Below, piece after piece: positions 10,884-22,837 of a stretch of DNA of 64,000 bases (position 1 is the first letter of the stretch; each line of letters starts with the position of its first letter). The position numbers were made by a program, and so were the translations under genes. The stretch covers positions 48,782,243 through 48,846,242 of the forward strand of contig NC_092793.1 in NCBI RefSeq assembly GCF_918797505.1, given 5' to 3'. Below the pieces are notes generated by a model. That model worked only from the letters and a program-made list of their open reading frames with translations, had not been told where the DNA came from and ran no database searches. This DNA is from Bemisia tabaci. Taxonomy: Eukaryota > Arthropoda > Insecta > Hemiptera > Aleyrodidae.

Positions 10884-13110
10884 ATATAAGGTTTTAGGCG
10901 GTATTTTTCTACGGATTTTTGTGGAAATTGGTAAGCGGGGGTATTTTTCAACGGGGATCTCGAATTTTTGGTCGGATTTTCAAAATCTCAAAATCCAAGA
11001 TGGCGGCCGTATCCTAAAATGCTAAGTCGGCTCCTGTTCGATCGATTTTCGTGAAACTCGGCATCCGGGGGTACTTTTCGACGGGGATCTCGAATTTTTG
11101 GTCGGATTTTCAACATCTCAAAATCCAAGATGGCGGCCGTGGCCTAAAATGCTAAGTCGGCTCCTGTTTGATCGATTTTTGTGAAACTCGGAGATCCAGG
11201 GTACTTTTCGACGGGGAACTCGAATTTTTGGTCGGATTTTCAACATCTCAAAATCCAAGATGGCGGCCGTGGCCTAAAATGCTAAGTCGGCTCCTGTTTG
11301 ATCGATTTTTGTGAAACTCGGAGATCCAGGGTACTTTTCGACGGGGAACTCGAATTTTTGGTCAGATTTTCAACATCTCAAAATCCAAGATGGCGGCGGT
11401 GGCCTAAAATGCTAAGTCGGCTCCTGTTTGATCGATTTTCGTGAAACTCGGTATCCGGGGGTACTTTTCGACGGGGATCTCGAATTTTTGGTCGGATTTT
11501 CAACATCTCAAAATCCAAGATGGCGGCGGTGGCCTAAAATGCTAAGTCGGCTCCTGTTTGATCGATTTTTGTGAAACTCGGAGATCCAGGGTACTTTTCG
11601 ACGGGGAACTCGAATTTTTGGTCAGATTTTCAAAATTTCAAAATCCAAGATGGCGGCGGTGGCCTAAAATGCTAAGTCGGCTCCTGTTTGATCGATTTTT
11701 GTGAAACTCGGTATCCGGGGGTACTTTTCGACGGGGATCTCGAATTTTTGGTCGGATTTTCAACATCTCAAAATCCAAGATGGCGGCGGTGGCCTAAAAT
11801 GCTAAGTCGGCTCCTGTTTGATCGATTTTCGTGAAACTCGGTATCCGGGGGTACTTTTCGACGGGGATCTCGAATTTTTGGTCGGATTTTCAACATCTCA
11901 AAATCCAAGATGGCGGCCGTGGCCTAAAATGCTAAGTCGGCTCCTGTTTGATCGATTTTTGTGAAACTCGGAGATCCAGGGTACTTTTCGACGGGGAACT
12001 CGAATTTTTGGTCAGATTTTCAATATTTCAAAATCCAAGATGGCGGCGGTGGCCTAAAATGCTAAGTCGGCTCCTGTTTGATCGATTTTCGTGAAACTCG
12101 ATATCCGGGGGTACTTTTCGACGGGGATCTCGAATTTTTGGTCGGATTTTCAACATCTCAAAATCCAAGATGGCGGCCGTGGCCTAAAATGCTAAGTCGG
12201 CTCCTGTTTGATCGATTTTTGTGAAACTCGGAGATCCAGGGTACTTTTCGACGGGGAACTCGAATTTTTGGTCAGATTTTCAAAATTTCAAAATCCAAGA
12301 TGGCGGCGGTGGCCTAAAATGCTAAGTCGGCTCCTGTTTGATCGATTTTCGTGAAACTCGATATCCGGGGGTACTTTTCGACGGGGATCTCGAATTTTTG
12401 GTCGGATTTTCAACATCTCAAAATCCAAGATGGCGGCCGTGGCCTAAAATGCTAAGTCGGCTCCTGTTTGATCGATTTTTGTGAAACTCGGAGATCCAGG
12501 GTACTTTTCGACGGGGAACTCGAATTTTTGGTCAGATTTTCAAAATTTCAAAATCCAAGATGGCGGCGGTGGCCTAAAATGCTAAGTCGGCTCCTGTTTG
12601 ATCGATTTTCGTGAAACTCGGTATCCGGGGGTACTTTTCGACGGGGATCTCGAATTTTTGGTTAGATTTTCAAAATTTCCAAAATCCAAGATGGCGGCCG
12701 TGGCCTAAATTGCTAAGTCGGCTCCTGTTTGATCGATTTTTGTGAAACTCGGAGATCTAGGGTACTTTTCGACGGGGAACTCGAATTTTTGGTTAGATTT
12801 TCAAAATTTCAAAATCCAAGATGGCGGTCGTGGCCTAAAATGCTATATAGCTTCCTAATATCGATCGATTTTTGTGAAATTCGGTATCCGGGGGTATATT
12901 TTGACGGGAAATTAGAATTTAAGGTCCGATTTTCAAAATTCAAAAATCCAAGATGACGAACGTGGTCTTAATTGCTATCTTGGCTTCCGATCCATCGATT
13001 TTTGTAAAATTCGGTATTAGGAGGTGTATTTCGACTGAAAACTCGCATTTTTGGTCCGATTTTCAACATTTCCAAATCCAAGATGGCGGCCCCGCACGAA
13101 AACGCGGTCC
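10884..13110. repeat. Satellite array of 130-bp monomers
   Basis: About 17 head-to-tail copies, exactly 130 bp apart in the central part (GGCCTAAAAT at 11141, 11271, 11401 and so on to 12571), degenerate at both edges. Two monomer types occur: type 1 has TATCCGGGGGTAC with GGGGATCTCG, type 2 has GAGATCCAGGGTAC with GGGGAACTCG. They alternate through much of 11801-12840 as a 260-bp dimer. Nearly every monomer holds CAAGATGGCGGC. Confidence 0.95.
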
Positions 13111-14214
13111 GGACTCCTAGAATATCAATTTCTGTAAAACTTGGTGAAAAAGAAGATTAAGACATAGATGTTGTCTCCTCAGCAATGTTAAAAACTGTGC
13201 GGGGCGGTGGCGGCTCGCGGAGCGAGTCGCAAGTTCGTCGCGAAGCGTAGAACTGGGGTCCAGGGGCACTCCCCGGCTAGACGTGTCAGCTCGCAAAGCG
13301 AGCTAATCACGACTAGTTTTCAATATATTTATGCTAAAAGAAACTACTGTTGCCCGCAAACCCTGTGCACGTTGTTCCTTTTAGCATAACTACGTTCATT
13401 TGAATATTGATTTTGTTGAATAACACGCGGTCCACGAGGACACGTGTCACGAGTCTGGCCCACGATTCACGTGAAAGGTCAAGCGTGAGCAATCGCTCAT
13501 TTTGTGGATTTACTATTATGTTCGCACCATTATGACGATTGCGCATACAACCAAACGTATTTCCTTTTTTTCATCTGATGGTGCATACACTAAAAATGTC
13601 ATTCTCTTACCTCATATGTATATCGTTTATCGAAATCGCACGGAATACGACGTGGAAGTGACATACAAATGGATCAGTTTCTCTTTTTTAAAGTTTTAAA
13701 TAATTCAGCATGGAACTTTTATCTGAACGCGAGAGACTGCTCAACTTTCTGATAAAATCGTGCATATTGAATGATCTTAGGTTATCATTTTACTTCGCCG
13801 CTCGGTCGTTTTTTCGGTAATCGATTGATTAGGTTATGCCACGACCCTAAGATTGCTGGGCCCATACTTCAAAAGAGGGTTTCCCATCTGCTTTCACTTG
13901 CTCTTCCGCAGTTTGTATTATTCTTCCTAACTTTTTGTCCGTCTCATGCTGCTTAGAGATGAAACGTGACCGCAGGGTGGAAAAGTACCCTAGTCTTACA
14001 TGATAAAGAAGTACCAATAGGTCCAGAACTCAGAGTAAGTACGCGGCGCGAATAGTTGCATCCAGGCGTAAGATGTGAGTATCTTTTGAGCTTCAGTTTT
14101 GATATCGTGGTGTGCTGAGCATGATATTTAGAGACACTATTCATGCCTAGGAGATGTCTTCAGAGTATAAATGAAGAATTGAAAGCACTGTTTCATTTAA
14201 GCACAGTAAAGCCC
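13111..14214. other. Intergenic, GC-richer patch then AT-rich
   Basis: A patch at 13195-13310 with repeated GCTCGC..AGCGAG inverted motifs and GGGGTCCAGGGGCACTCCCC looks like the end of a dispersed element. A small inverted pair ATGCTAAAAG/CTTTTAGCAT spans about 13331-13388. No gene recognised. Confidence 0.4.
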
Positions 14215-14620
14215 GTCGCACACTGAAACGAGCCGTTCAAAGCGGTTGGTCATGAAATTTTCGATTAAAAAAAATTTTGATGTTAATTTCTTCCCATCAA
14301 ATCGTATGAGGTGAAGGAATTTTTAAGAGAAAATCAATGAAATCACCTCTAAAACCTCTCCGTTCCGTATTATCATCGATATGAGCTTTTAAAGTATCCA
14401 AATTTTGTTGGACTCCTCTTATTGACTCGCTCCACTAAGCGCCGCTAGTGAGGCGGTCGGAAAGTCAAAACGCCTTCATTTTCGTGCGTATGCAACAAGG
14501 ACATCCATGGAGCCCGAATAGTTGCGTGCAGGCGTCACAATGAAATTCGTTTAGTATCCGTCGCATGCAACACTGACTGAAGGTTTAATTGTCCCTCTCA
14601 TACCTTCATCACAACTTCAA
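14215..14620. repeat. Dispersed 400-bp repeat, copy 1
   Basis: Collinear with 42262-42660: shared GAAATTTTCGA, AGAAAATCAATGAAA, CACCTCTAAAACC, TTGACTCGCT and CATCCATGGAGCCCGAATAG. It ends in the GAATAGTTGC unit also seen in the tandem repeat at 831-1160. Non-coding; nature unknown, no terminal repeats seen. Confidence 0.75.
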
Positions 14621-15699
14621 TACCAGTGTTGCCTATTTAGCCTTAAAAGCTACCATTACTGATATTTTATTGCGATATTGTCAGTTTTTGGAGAACTACA
14701 TAATTTAAATATATTAAAACGTTGCCTGCCCTCGAAATCGCAAAGAATTAATTATCAGAGCATGATATGCAGTGTCCTTTGTTTTGATATTTTTTTTCCC
14801 TTCGGTAAAACGAATTTTACCGCGTAATGCGAAATTTGCAAGGAACATTCTTGATGAATCAATTTGGAACAAAACGATGACCATTCGTCTTTCGAAAAAA
14901 TGAAATGCGACAGGAAATCTGGAACATTCCGTCTTTCAACGGTTACGAGCTTTGCTTGACATTATTTATCTTTATTTGAAATCCGTGTGCGGTCCCTTCA
15001 ATCTATCAAGTAGGCAGAAACACTCTCACTGTCCGTCGGTTCGTCTCCTCGCCGCGAGTATGAATGTACCCTCTCTTCATCTGAAGGTCGCAGGAGGCAA
15101 GACGTTGCAACGTTTACTACCATTACCGTAGGTAACGGTCAGAGGTAACTGTACCGTGCGTGGGCAAGATTATTCTCGATTTTCAACTTGCGTATGGTGG
15201 GGGGGGGGGGGGGGGGGCGCTGCCCACTTGCTCAAGTTTTGAATTGGACGGCGCTTTGCGCAGGTCAAGCGGAGCGGCGCAGAGTCAGATTTCCTCTCGA
15301 GTGTCAAGTTCAGCACAGCTTTTGCTTTTGAACGTGATTGCTTTACTCAGCAGTTTTTCCCAATTGAATTTTAAAAAACTTACAGTTTTAAGTGGTAAAT
15401 CATTCCTCATCAGCCGTGAAATCGGAAATTGCGAACATTAGGAGGTGCAGTGTTCGGTCTGGTTTCGTTTATTGACCTTTTTACCTAGTTATTTACTTTC
15501 TTTCGAGAACTTTCTCTGCCTTGAGCGACGAACAATGACATTCGTAACGTCTGATCTCTTTATTTGATAGTAAAATTCTTCCTCCTGAAAGGTGACAAGT
15601 CGTTACTGTGCTTTTTACAGTTGCGCGGTCATTCCCCTTAATCACGTGTGCGACCCTTTGCCGAAGCCGAGGGCTGAAGGGGCATTTGATTTGTTTTGG
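14621..15699. other. AQP-A 5' flank
   Basis: No gene seen. A G19 run at 15199-15217. A 93-codon open frame around this run has no domain and is probably chance, although part could be 5' UTR. Confidence 0.4.
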
Positions 15700-15925
15700 T
15701 TCCGTTCCGTTATCGACAGTTGAGTGAGGTCAATTCGCTTGTTCGCGGTCACATTTTTTCGGACCTGACTATTTGTGGGGTTTTCGTTTTGCGCGAATCG
15801 CAATCTTTGCACTGTCACGCTTCCATCTCATCAGAGTCTGATGAATTTTTACCTTACACTTTCTCAGTCTTGAAATTATTTTTTGCTGGGGTAGTTTATC
15901 GGCGAATTTCGGCTCGGGGAGCCCT
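15700..15925 (+). promoter_or_regulatory. Possible AQP-A core promoter and 5' UTR
   Basis: A TCAGT initiator-like site (about 15864) stands some 60 nt before the first ATG, followed by AGTTT near +28, close to the downstream-element pattern. Local base composition is less AT-rich than the flanks. Weak, motif-level evidence only. Confidence 0.2.
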
Positions 15926-16031
15926 ATGTTGAGTCCCCAACAAGACGCAAAGTTTGTCCTCCCTCTGGAAATGAATTGTGTGAACGGATTTCGAAGAAAA
16001 ATGTTGACTGAAGAATCTCAAGATTCATTGC
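15926..16031 (+). CDS. AQP-A coding exon 1 (predicted)
   Basis: Open from ATG 15926 to a strong GTAAGT donor at 16032, ending in phase 1, exactly what exon 2 needs (the joined codon is CGT, Arg). It encodes about 35 hydrophilic residues ending LTEESQDSL. In-frame ATGs at 15971 and 16001 have better -3 contexts (G and A, against C at 15926). The 16001 start gives a 10-residue lead-in much like AQP-B and a 309-residue protein. The exon is chosen on phase and open frame, not on homology. Confidence 0.6.
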
Positions 16032-19000
16032 GTAAGTTACTCGTTTCTAAGAAATTGCATACTGTTTATGTACTTAGTTAGGTTCAGGTGATAAGGGTAC
16101 TTTGTTTACAGTCTTATCGGCCTTTGAGGTTATGTTGTCGTGTGAATTGAAGGAAATTTGGTGTAGAACGAAACAAGATCATCCTAATAATTCTTAATCA
16201 ATTATTTTTTAGCATTAGGTTGAATTTTCCATGCTATCGAAATTGGTCGAATTATCTCGGAGCATCCGATCACAATCCCTTAAATTCCTTCGTGTCAAAA
16301 TTGTAGTTATTGATATGAGACTGCTGAGCGTGTCAAAATAATCTGATTTTGATGTGTCTCCTCATTATTTTATTTATTTGTTGCACTTTCTGACATACTT
16401 TGTGCCCAATACTGTACCTGCGCACCTGAGGAAAGTCTTGTTAATTTGATTGATGGCAATTTGCTCATTAAATGGTAGTGCACTTTGATTAGGTATCATT
16501 ATTTTCATACTACACATTAGTCAAATACCGATGGTTCAATAAATTTTGGACGTAGGAATTTGTATAGCCATGTGTAGTGAATATTCTTAAGAACTTTTAA
16601 CTCAATGGAATTTTAGGTTCAATCAAACGCAATGGAGCATCGGAGGTAAATTCCATGCTGCAGCATGGCCTTTTTGTTTATATTCCGAATGAGTTTTGGC
16701 GCAGATGCATGCCCATCTCACACAAACGATAATCCACCCAGCTGTATGGATCAAATTTTTGTAGACGGGAAAAATTCTTGTATAATGAATCGCCCAACTT
16801 CTTCATACATTATTTACACAGAAATTAATGAATTTCCTGACAAATGGCAGTCTATGCACAAACCAAACTTTTTCAAGTAGAAAAGCTGATACTCAGATGT
16901 TAGGAATCAATGCGGCAAGCTTTCCAACAGCAAATTCCGGCCTTTGAAGTCTTGTATTGAAAAAAGTTGGTCTTGGAGAAACTTCCTGAAACATCTGCAT
17001 AGGCAAAGTTTTCTGCACCATTTAAGCACATAGGTACCTAGTAGTCAAATGTTTTGTCTGATTATGACTGTTTACCGTCGTTCAATTTTTATAATATTTT
17101 GTTCCATGAAACAGTGTCAGACTGTTTCATCCGTCATGAACTCAGTATTCTGGTTTTCTCCAAGGCCTGCAGTACTTAATTGATTGTTCACTTATTTTTT
17201 TCAGGTGGAGGCTCTCAGCTGTTGCGGAACAGCAAATCAGACACGTCTCTAATATTTGGTGAGAAGCCATACCGTGTGTTCGAAGTTGCCCTTGCTGAAA
17301 CAATCGGGACAGGAATGCTCATGTTTTTTGGCTGCATGGGGCTTGTCTCAGGGTTTGCTGGTAAGCAGTTGCCATCCATGCAAGGAGGTCTCATCTTCGG
17401 TTTTGTCGTCTCAACTATCATCTGTGTGAGTAATCTGTGTACTTATTTTTTTAAGTGAATACATTGCCATAAATAAAGCAGTAAAACTAGGAAAATTGAA
17501 CAGTCATTTAGAATTTATTTCAAAAGTTGCCGAGCTTGACTAGTTCTCAGCCCAAGCCATGACTAAAAGAAAAAGGGAAAAAATTGCTATATTTGATCTA
17601 CCCATCCCACATCCAACTTGGTGAAGAACGCCATTTAATAGTTGCTTCACATCAACCACTACTTACCACATAAAAAATCATAGTTAGTGGATAGCATGAA
17701 TCAAGTCAGTGCACAGTATCAGTTAACTTAAATCTGACACCAATTTGGCCAATGTATTTTTATACCAGCTGGGTCAGCTGACTCAAAACCAGCTGCCTGT
17801 TTGATGAAAAACACTCTATATTCTTTTTCCCCCTGAGATTTTTAGAATAACAGTAAAACTAAGCATGTGAGACTCGAGCGGAAGCCATAAGCCAGGCAAA
17901 AATTTTCAAGAAAAAAAAAGAGAGAAAAAAGAGAAAAAAACATTAGTGTGTTTTGGTCCTTTTTTCTTAAAATCCATGCCCTCCTCCGAAATGATTTGTT
18001 CTTTAAGTTTAAGGTTCCTCTTTGAATCCTACAATGGTGGAGAAAGGGAAGAAAAGAAATAAGAAAATAAAAACTGTGCACCTAGCTGCAAGACTAGTTT
18101 ACATGTTGTGTAAGCAGCCTATTTCATCTTTATCAATGTTTCCCATTTGGCAGTTTTGCACCTAAACCAAAGGAACCCTCAATAGTTAGAGCATAGAATT
18201 CATGAGGTTTGCACTTGAATTTTTATTTTGGCTGATAAATGATAGTCTTAGTCACACTTGGCAATTTTGTAATAAAGGGTCAGTAGAGTCTTGAGTACCT
18301 AGTCATTAGAAGGTATTTTGCTTTTACTGAATGAAGAACACAGAAGTATTTTTGTTCGAACTATTTTACATCTGTACTTTTCCTAATTGATACTCTTAGA
18401 TTTTCGCAAGTAATGCATTTGTGACAGAAACACAGATAAAAGTGTGTTTCTCAAACACAGATAAAAGTAAATGTCCACATTCACAAATCCAACTAAATTT
18501 ATAGCCCTTCTAAGCTTGGTGTCAACACCTCCATATTTAAATTTCAACAAATTATTTTGTAGCAAATTATAATTTGTAATTGTTTATTTATTTTTTCAGA
18601 TATTTGGACACATTAGCACAGCTCACTTGAATCCAGCTGTCACTGCAGCATCAGTTGTACTTGGGAACACTACTCCTTTTATGGCAGTTGTCTATTTACT
18701 GAGTGAATGCATCGGAGCTTGTCTGGGTTTTGGTCTGTTGAAGGTAATTATAAAAAATGCATCACTTATGATAGAATATTAAACCCTTTGCGAAGAAAGA
18801 GTCTTCAAGCCAGTTGGCAGTACCCAGATGGAAAGTTTTGGAAAAGAAAATGCACAAGTACTGGAAAAAACAGTGATGTATATTTTATATTTGTAGCTTC
18901 TCATCATGAACATGCATAATTGCAGTATGCCATATGAAATTAAAAGCATACTTTTCTGCGTGTTAGAATCCAAGCAAGTAGAAAACAGTCCAAAGTCAAC

Positions 19001-22000
19001 AAGAGTTTGAATAAATATATTTGTAAGTCTTGACAGAAATGAAGATTTTTTAATCACACTTTGACCTATGAGACAAAAACTTACAATGTTATGTCCTTTT
19101 TTAGTGCTGTTTTTTTTTCGTTATTTACCTTGTAAGTAACTGATATTTTTCCTAAGGAGGTAAGGTAGTCACAAATAATGTTCTAAAAAAATTCTCTGAT
19201 TTTTGAAGAATCTGTGTAAGGATTCTTACACCATTTTCATGCTTTGCAATAATAATAAATTCTCATCAGTAATACAAAAAAATACTTGTCTACTCCTATC
19301 TCTAAAGCTATACATTTATTTTTTCTCAGTTCATCACTCCAAGTGACATTTTTGATTTTGGTGTGGACCCTGCTGTTGGTTTGTGCTCAACGGTCCCTCA
19401 TCCATCTCTGACTCATTCATGGCAGGCGTTCATGGGAGAATTCCTGGCTACCAGTTTTCCTAATTTTCCTGGTTTGTAGTGTTTGGGATGCACGAAATGC
19501 TGACAAATCGGACTCTGTGGCACTCAAATTCGCTCTCACCATCGCTGCAATTTCCATAGCTGAAGTAAGTTACTCTCTCCATCAACCATGATATCAATAT
19601 ATTGATAATTCCTTAATCTGATTTTCTTTTCTGAACCCTGCTTTATTCTTTGAGCCAGTTTTTATTTCATCACAATGGGTCTATTGCACGCAAAAGATGC
19701 CACCAACTGAATACACTTTACACCTAACCTAATTAACAAACAATGTTGCAAACTGTTTTAAACTCTCCGTGCTTAAGATTTCAATTAATTTAAAACTTTG
19801 GCTTTTGCAAAATAAAGGAAGAAAAAGGAAACAAATGCTTGAAAATGATGGAAATCATACAATAGAAAAAGTTAGTATAATCGTTTGTTTACTCGGGTTA
19901 TTTTGTACTCCTTTGCATGTGCAAACCTGGTTAGCGTGACTAAGAAAAACTGCCCACAGACGCAAGAAACTTGAAAACTTGTGTTATAGACTACATAGAT
20001 TGCGCACTAACGAGTGGATTTCAGATTTTTTTGATGAACCCAATGTGATTTTTGTGCGATTTTACACTATAGAAGGATTTTTATTTGGCTGTATCTCTTG
20101 TGTGCAACAGAATCATTCTATGGATGTCTTGAAAACAGAAATTTTTCCTCCTACTATTACTTATTTGTAACTTTATTTATTTAGCTGACAGTAAATTTTG
20201 AGGATATATTTCTTCGTTTGCATGTACCGGGTACCCACCAATTTTGTTACTCTTTGCTGCAGAGTTACTAAGGTGGGGGCAGGGTTGAGATTTTGACAAG
20301 AGGAGATTACAGGACAGTTTTTGCTTACTGATTCAATTTTTTTATTTCTAAGTCTTGAAACTTGTAGGAAAAATTGGTTCCTGTAAGATAATCTGTAATT
20401 TAAAAAGGAGAAGAACAATTGAATTTGCCTCTTCCTTCCCTCTTGCTAAAGTGACATTTTCGGACTTGAATCAATGAATGACACAGCCCAACCCTTCAAA
20501 TGGGACGACTGTAATTTCAAATTAAAATCCCAAAATCTGTATTCCAAACTGATACAGGGAGTTGCTCTTTGTCGAAAACAGGTTTCAATGGGTTTGCTTT
20601 AGTGCAGGATAGTGATATTTTTTTTGGAACAAATTTTATTTATAAATAACATACGTATTACAAGAATATGTCTTGAATCTATCTCCATGAATTAAATTAA
20701 ATTAATTGAAAATAGAAAGTAAATTTAGACTAATAATACGATCATCTAAGAGAACAAGAATTTTAAAATGCTATTTTTTTTTTTTTAAATTGAAAAGATT
20801 AAGTTTACTAGTTAACTTACTTAGAACATTCTTCCTTTCATTAGTGAAATTAGCGTATGAAAGGAATGACTGAACTTTAATTTACATCCGTCAGTTGATA
20901 CATGCAGTGTAATCTACCCTGCCTTGTAATCTACCCTACAAGTCCTGCAAGTCAGAACGGAAAAGTATAAGAAATTATAGTATGACCTGAATAGGAAATT
21001 TTACAGTCAGTGAAAGATTTTGGAAAGGAAGGTAACGTTTGGAAAAATACAAAGGTTAAGTGCGTAAAGAATTGTGTATATTAATCTATATTTTCCAATA
21101 TGTGCTAAAGCACTGGGTACTTAGCAATTGACCTCTCCAATATGTTCAATTCCATTATTTAATTAATTTTTTGTTTTTTATTATTATTTCTAGGGCCCCT
21201 ACACCGGAGCAAGTATGAACCCTGCCAGAACTCTTGCCCCGGCCATTTTTAACAACGTTTGGACAATGCATTGGGTAAGTAGTCTCTCTAAAATTCATTT
21301 TGTTCGTGACAGGATTGTTTATCATGGACTTGTAAAACATATCAGAACCAAGAATGACACCAAAAGGCTCAGAACCAGATTTTTCTTCACTAGGCACCAG
21401 GGACTTCTGAGGAATTACTTGTTCAATGTTATTGCATCTAGATTATGTTAAAATTCTGTCTCTCAAAGTTCCTTGTCGTTTGAGGGTTTTGCAGCAAGTC
21501 AACATTTTCGTTTGGATTAATTATTTATTTATTTGGAATATCTTAAGTAAGCCATAATCCAGTATTCTTGGATGCATGTATTTATGCTAAGAGGAACTCG
21601 GTAAAAATGAACTGAATCCAGTGTAACTATGTGCACAAGATTTGAACTCTTTGTGGTTTTTCTTTTTTTATTTAATTTATTTTCTTATAGCTTCTTTTAG
21701 CACGAATACATTCATTTTGATTATCTATCTTTCAATTATTTGCAATGTGACATTTGGTTGGATCTAAATCCAAAGGAACTATCTTAATTGAATCGGCTTG
21801 TGGAAAAACATCCGTTGTCCAATACAGGGTTTCATAATTGCAGTGGTTTCCTTTTCCCCATGGCACTGATGAATAAAATCAATCTCTTCAGTAAACGTTT
21901 AATTATACTTAGGGGATTTTTCATAAAATTGTTCTTCATTCCTAACATCTCAAATCATCTTGTGTCTGTAAGTTACAACGAAATTGTCCTTTCAAATCCT

Positions 22001-22500
22001 GTTACACTGTATTGGACAGCGGACGTTTTCGCATGAGCCGATTCAATTGTAACCTGATGAGTTTACGTATGAACGTACTCCTTAGTATGTCATAATGGAG
22101 CTAAGGAGGTAGTTCCTTTTGATTCAATTACGTCCACCCAAAAACACAGACATTTTAAGTTATGAAGGTCAAATAATAGTACCAATAGTATTTATTTTTG
22201 AGAAATATTCTGTATTCTGTCTCATTGTAAACAAATAATGCTTAAACTTTGAGATGTGACACGAAATAAATCACGAAATATAAAAGATAGTATGAGGTAA
22301 ATACTCTCAACGCCAGATTTTTGGGGGAAAAATTTTCAAAAAAAAAACTAGTTTCCTGATCAAACAACCATTGAAAACCGCAGAAATTAAGATTTGTTTC
22401 TGTTGTTTCTTCTCTTTTCATAACTCTGAATGAAGACCTCCATAAAGAAATGATAACATATCCCTTCTTGGATTTTATGAAGTCTGCCTGTGTCTTCTTC

Positions 22501-22536
<36 letters not shown>

Positions 22537-22837
22537 AAAGTAGCATTTCATCTACATCTTACCAGATGCCCCTTATTCTTGTCAGATTGTAACTTTGCTG
22601 ATATCTTTTCTTTTCCAGGTTTACTGGGTTGCTCCGATCAGCTCAGGTATCATAACTGCCTTTATCTACAAACACATTTTCAACCGTAAAAGACGAACAT
22701 CCATGGATGAACCTATTCAAAGCATCGATGACATCAATGCCGAGGTCCCGCTCACCGGTGTGATTTCTTCAAAACACCCCTCCATCGAGAAAATTCAAGA
22801 TTCACCACTGACCAAAAGGAAAGCAAACAACTCATAA
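15926..22837 (+). CDS. Aquaporin gene A, entomoglyceroporin-like, with a one-base frameshift in exon 4
   Basis: Six coding exons: 15926-16031, 17205-17425, 18600-18743, 19330-19564, 21194-21274 and 22619-22837. All introns are GT-AG, in phases 1,0,0,0,0. If the extra base in exon 4 is discounted the product is 334 residues, usual for the family; read literally it stops after 206. The order is a cytoplasmic N-terminus, TM1-TM2 (exon 2), loop B with HLNPAV (NPA at residues 120-122) and TM3 (exon 3), TM4-TM5 (exon 4), loop E with SMNPAR (NPA 244-246, Arg 247; exon 5), TM6 and a long basic tail (exon 6). The helix-5 histidine of water channels is Ser (residue 232), and the pore position three residues before the second NPA is Ala. 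Insect Eglp channels lack this His and pass glycerol and other small solutes; transport by this protein is inferred. It is the first and most divergent of the three tandem paralogues. Confidence 0.87.
17205..17425 (+). CDS. AQP-A coding exon 2 (TM1-TM2)
   Basis: The acceptor is TTTTTTTCAG at 17204 and the donor GTGAGT at 17426, which leaves a whole codon at the 3' end. It encodes a short polar lead (SKSDTSLIFGEK), then TM1 with the family's AE..GT..L signature (ALAETIGTGMLMFFGCMG), an outer loop and TM2 (GGLIFGFVVSTIIC). The Phe in LIFGF lies at the first selectivity-filter position and is kept. It is 18 nt longer than the same exon in genes B and C. Confidence 0.9.
18600..18743 (+). CDS. AQP-A coding exon 3 (loop B, first NPA, TM3)
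   Basis: The acceptor is TTTTTTCAG; the donor is GTAATT. At 144 nt it equals the exon in gene B. It starts IFGHISTAHLNPAV, the first half-helix with a full NPA box. The Thr in ISTAH replaces the usual Gly (ISGAH). TM3 follows, ending LGFGLLK. Confidence 0.92.
19330..19564 (+). CDS. AQP-A coding exon 4 (TM4-TM5), frameshifted
   Basis: The acceptor is TTTTCTCAG and the donor GTAAGT. The length is 235 nt, one more than a multiple of three, while the exon must be in phase 0 at both ends. Codons read through ...FMGEFLATSF and then slip at the TTTTCC run (19455-19460), reaching TAG at 19477. Dropping one C restores LIFLVCSVWDARNADKSD and then VALKFALTIAAISIAE, which lines up residue for residue with genes B and C. 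TM5 carries Ser where water channels have His. Confidence 0.88.
21194..21274 (+). CDS. AQP-A coding exon 5 (loop E, second NPA)
   Basis: 81 nt between TTTCTAG and GTAAGT, the same length as in genes B and C. It encodes GPYTGASMNPARTLAPAIFN followed by NVWTMHW. The NPA box and the pore Arg are intact, and the family's NPARSFGPA is NPARTLAPA here. It sits downstream of the frameshift but shows no decay. Confidence 0.93.
22505..22534 (+). repeat. T30 homopolymer before AQP-A exon 6
   Basis: An uninterrupted T tract in intron 5, about 85 nt before the acceptor. It may serve as an extended pyrimidine tract. Confidence 0.8.
22619..22837 (+). CDS. AQP-A coding exon 6 (TM6 and cytoplasmic tail)
   Basis: The acceptor is TTTTCCAG, about 85 nt after a T30 run. 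It encodes TM6 (VYWVAPISSGIITAFIYKHIF) and a polar tail of about 50 residues ending at TAA 22835-22837. The tail begins NRKRRTSMDE; RRTS matches a basophilic (PKA-type) phosphorylation site, a hint of regulation that rests on the motif alone. The tail is longer than those of genes B and C and not alike. Confidence 0.92.
   Translation, partial: VYWVAPISSGIITAFIYKHIFNRKRRTSMDEPIQSIDDINAEVPLTGVISSKHPSIEKIQDSPLTKRKANNS

Noticed and set aside
10884..13110. CRISPR-like or coding reading of the regular repeats
   Set aside because: Repeats are contiguous 130-bp monomers without spacers, in a eukaryotic setting; typical satellite.
13331..13388. Possible microRNA hairpin (ATGCTAAAAG/CTTTTAGCAT)
   Set aside because: Only about ten paired bases, then poor pairing; more like a small fold-back.
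16632..16645. ATGGAGCATCGGAG before a GTAAAT donor as the AQP-A first exon
   Set aside because: It ends in phase 2, which would throw exon 2 out of frame; the exon ending at 16031 fits.
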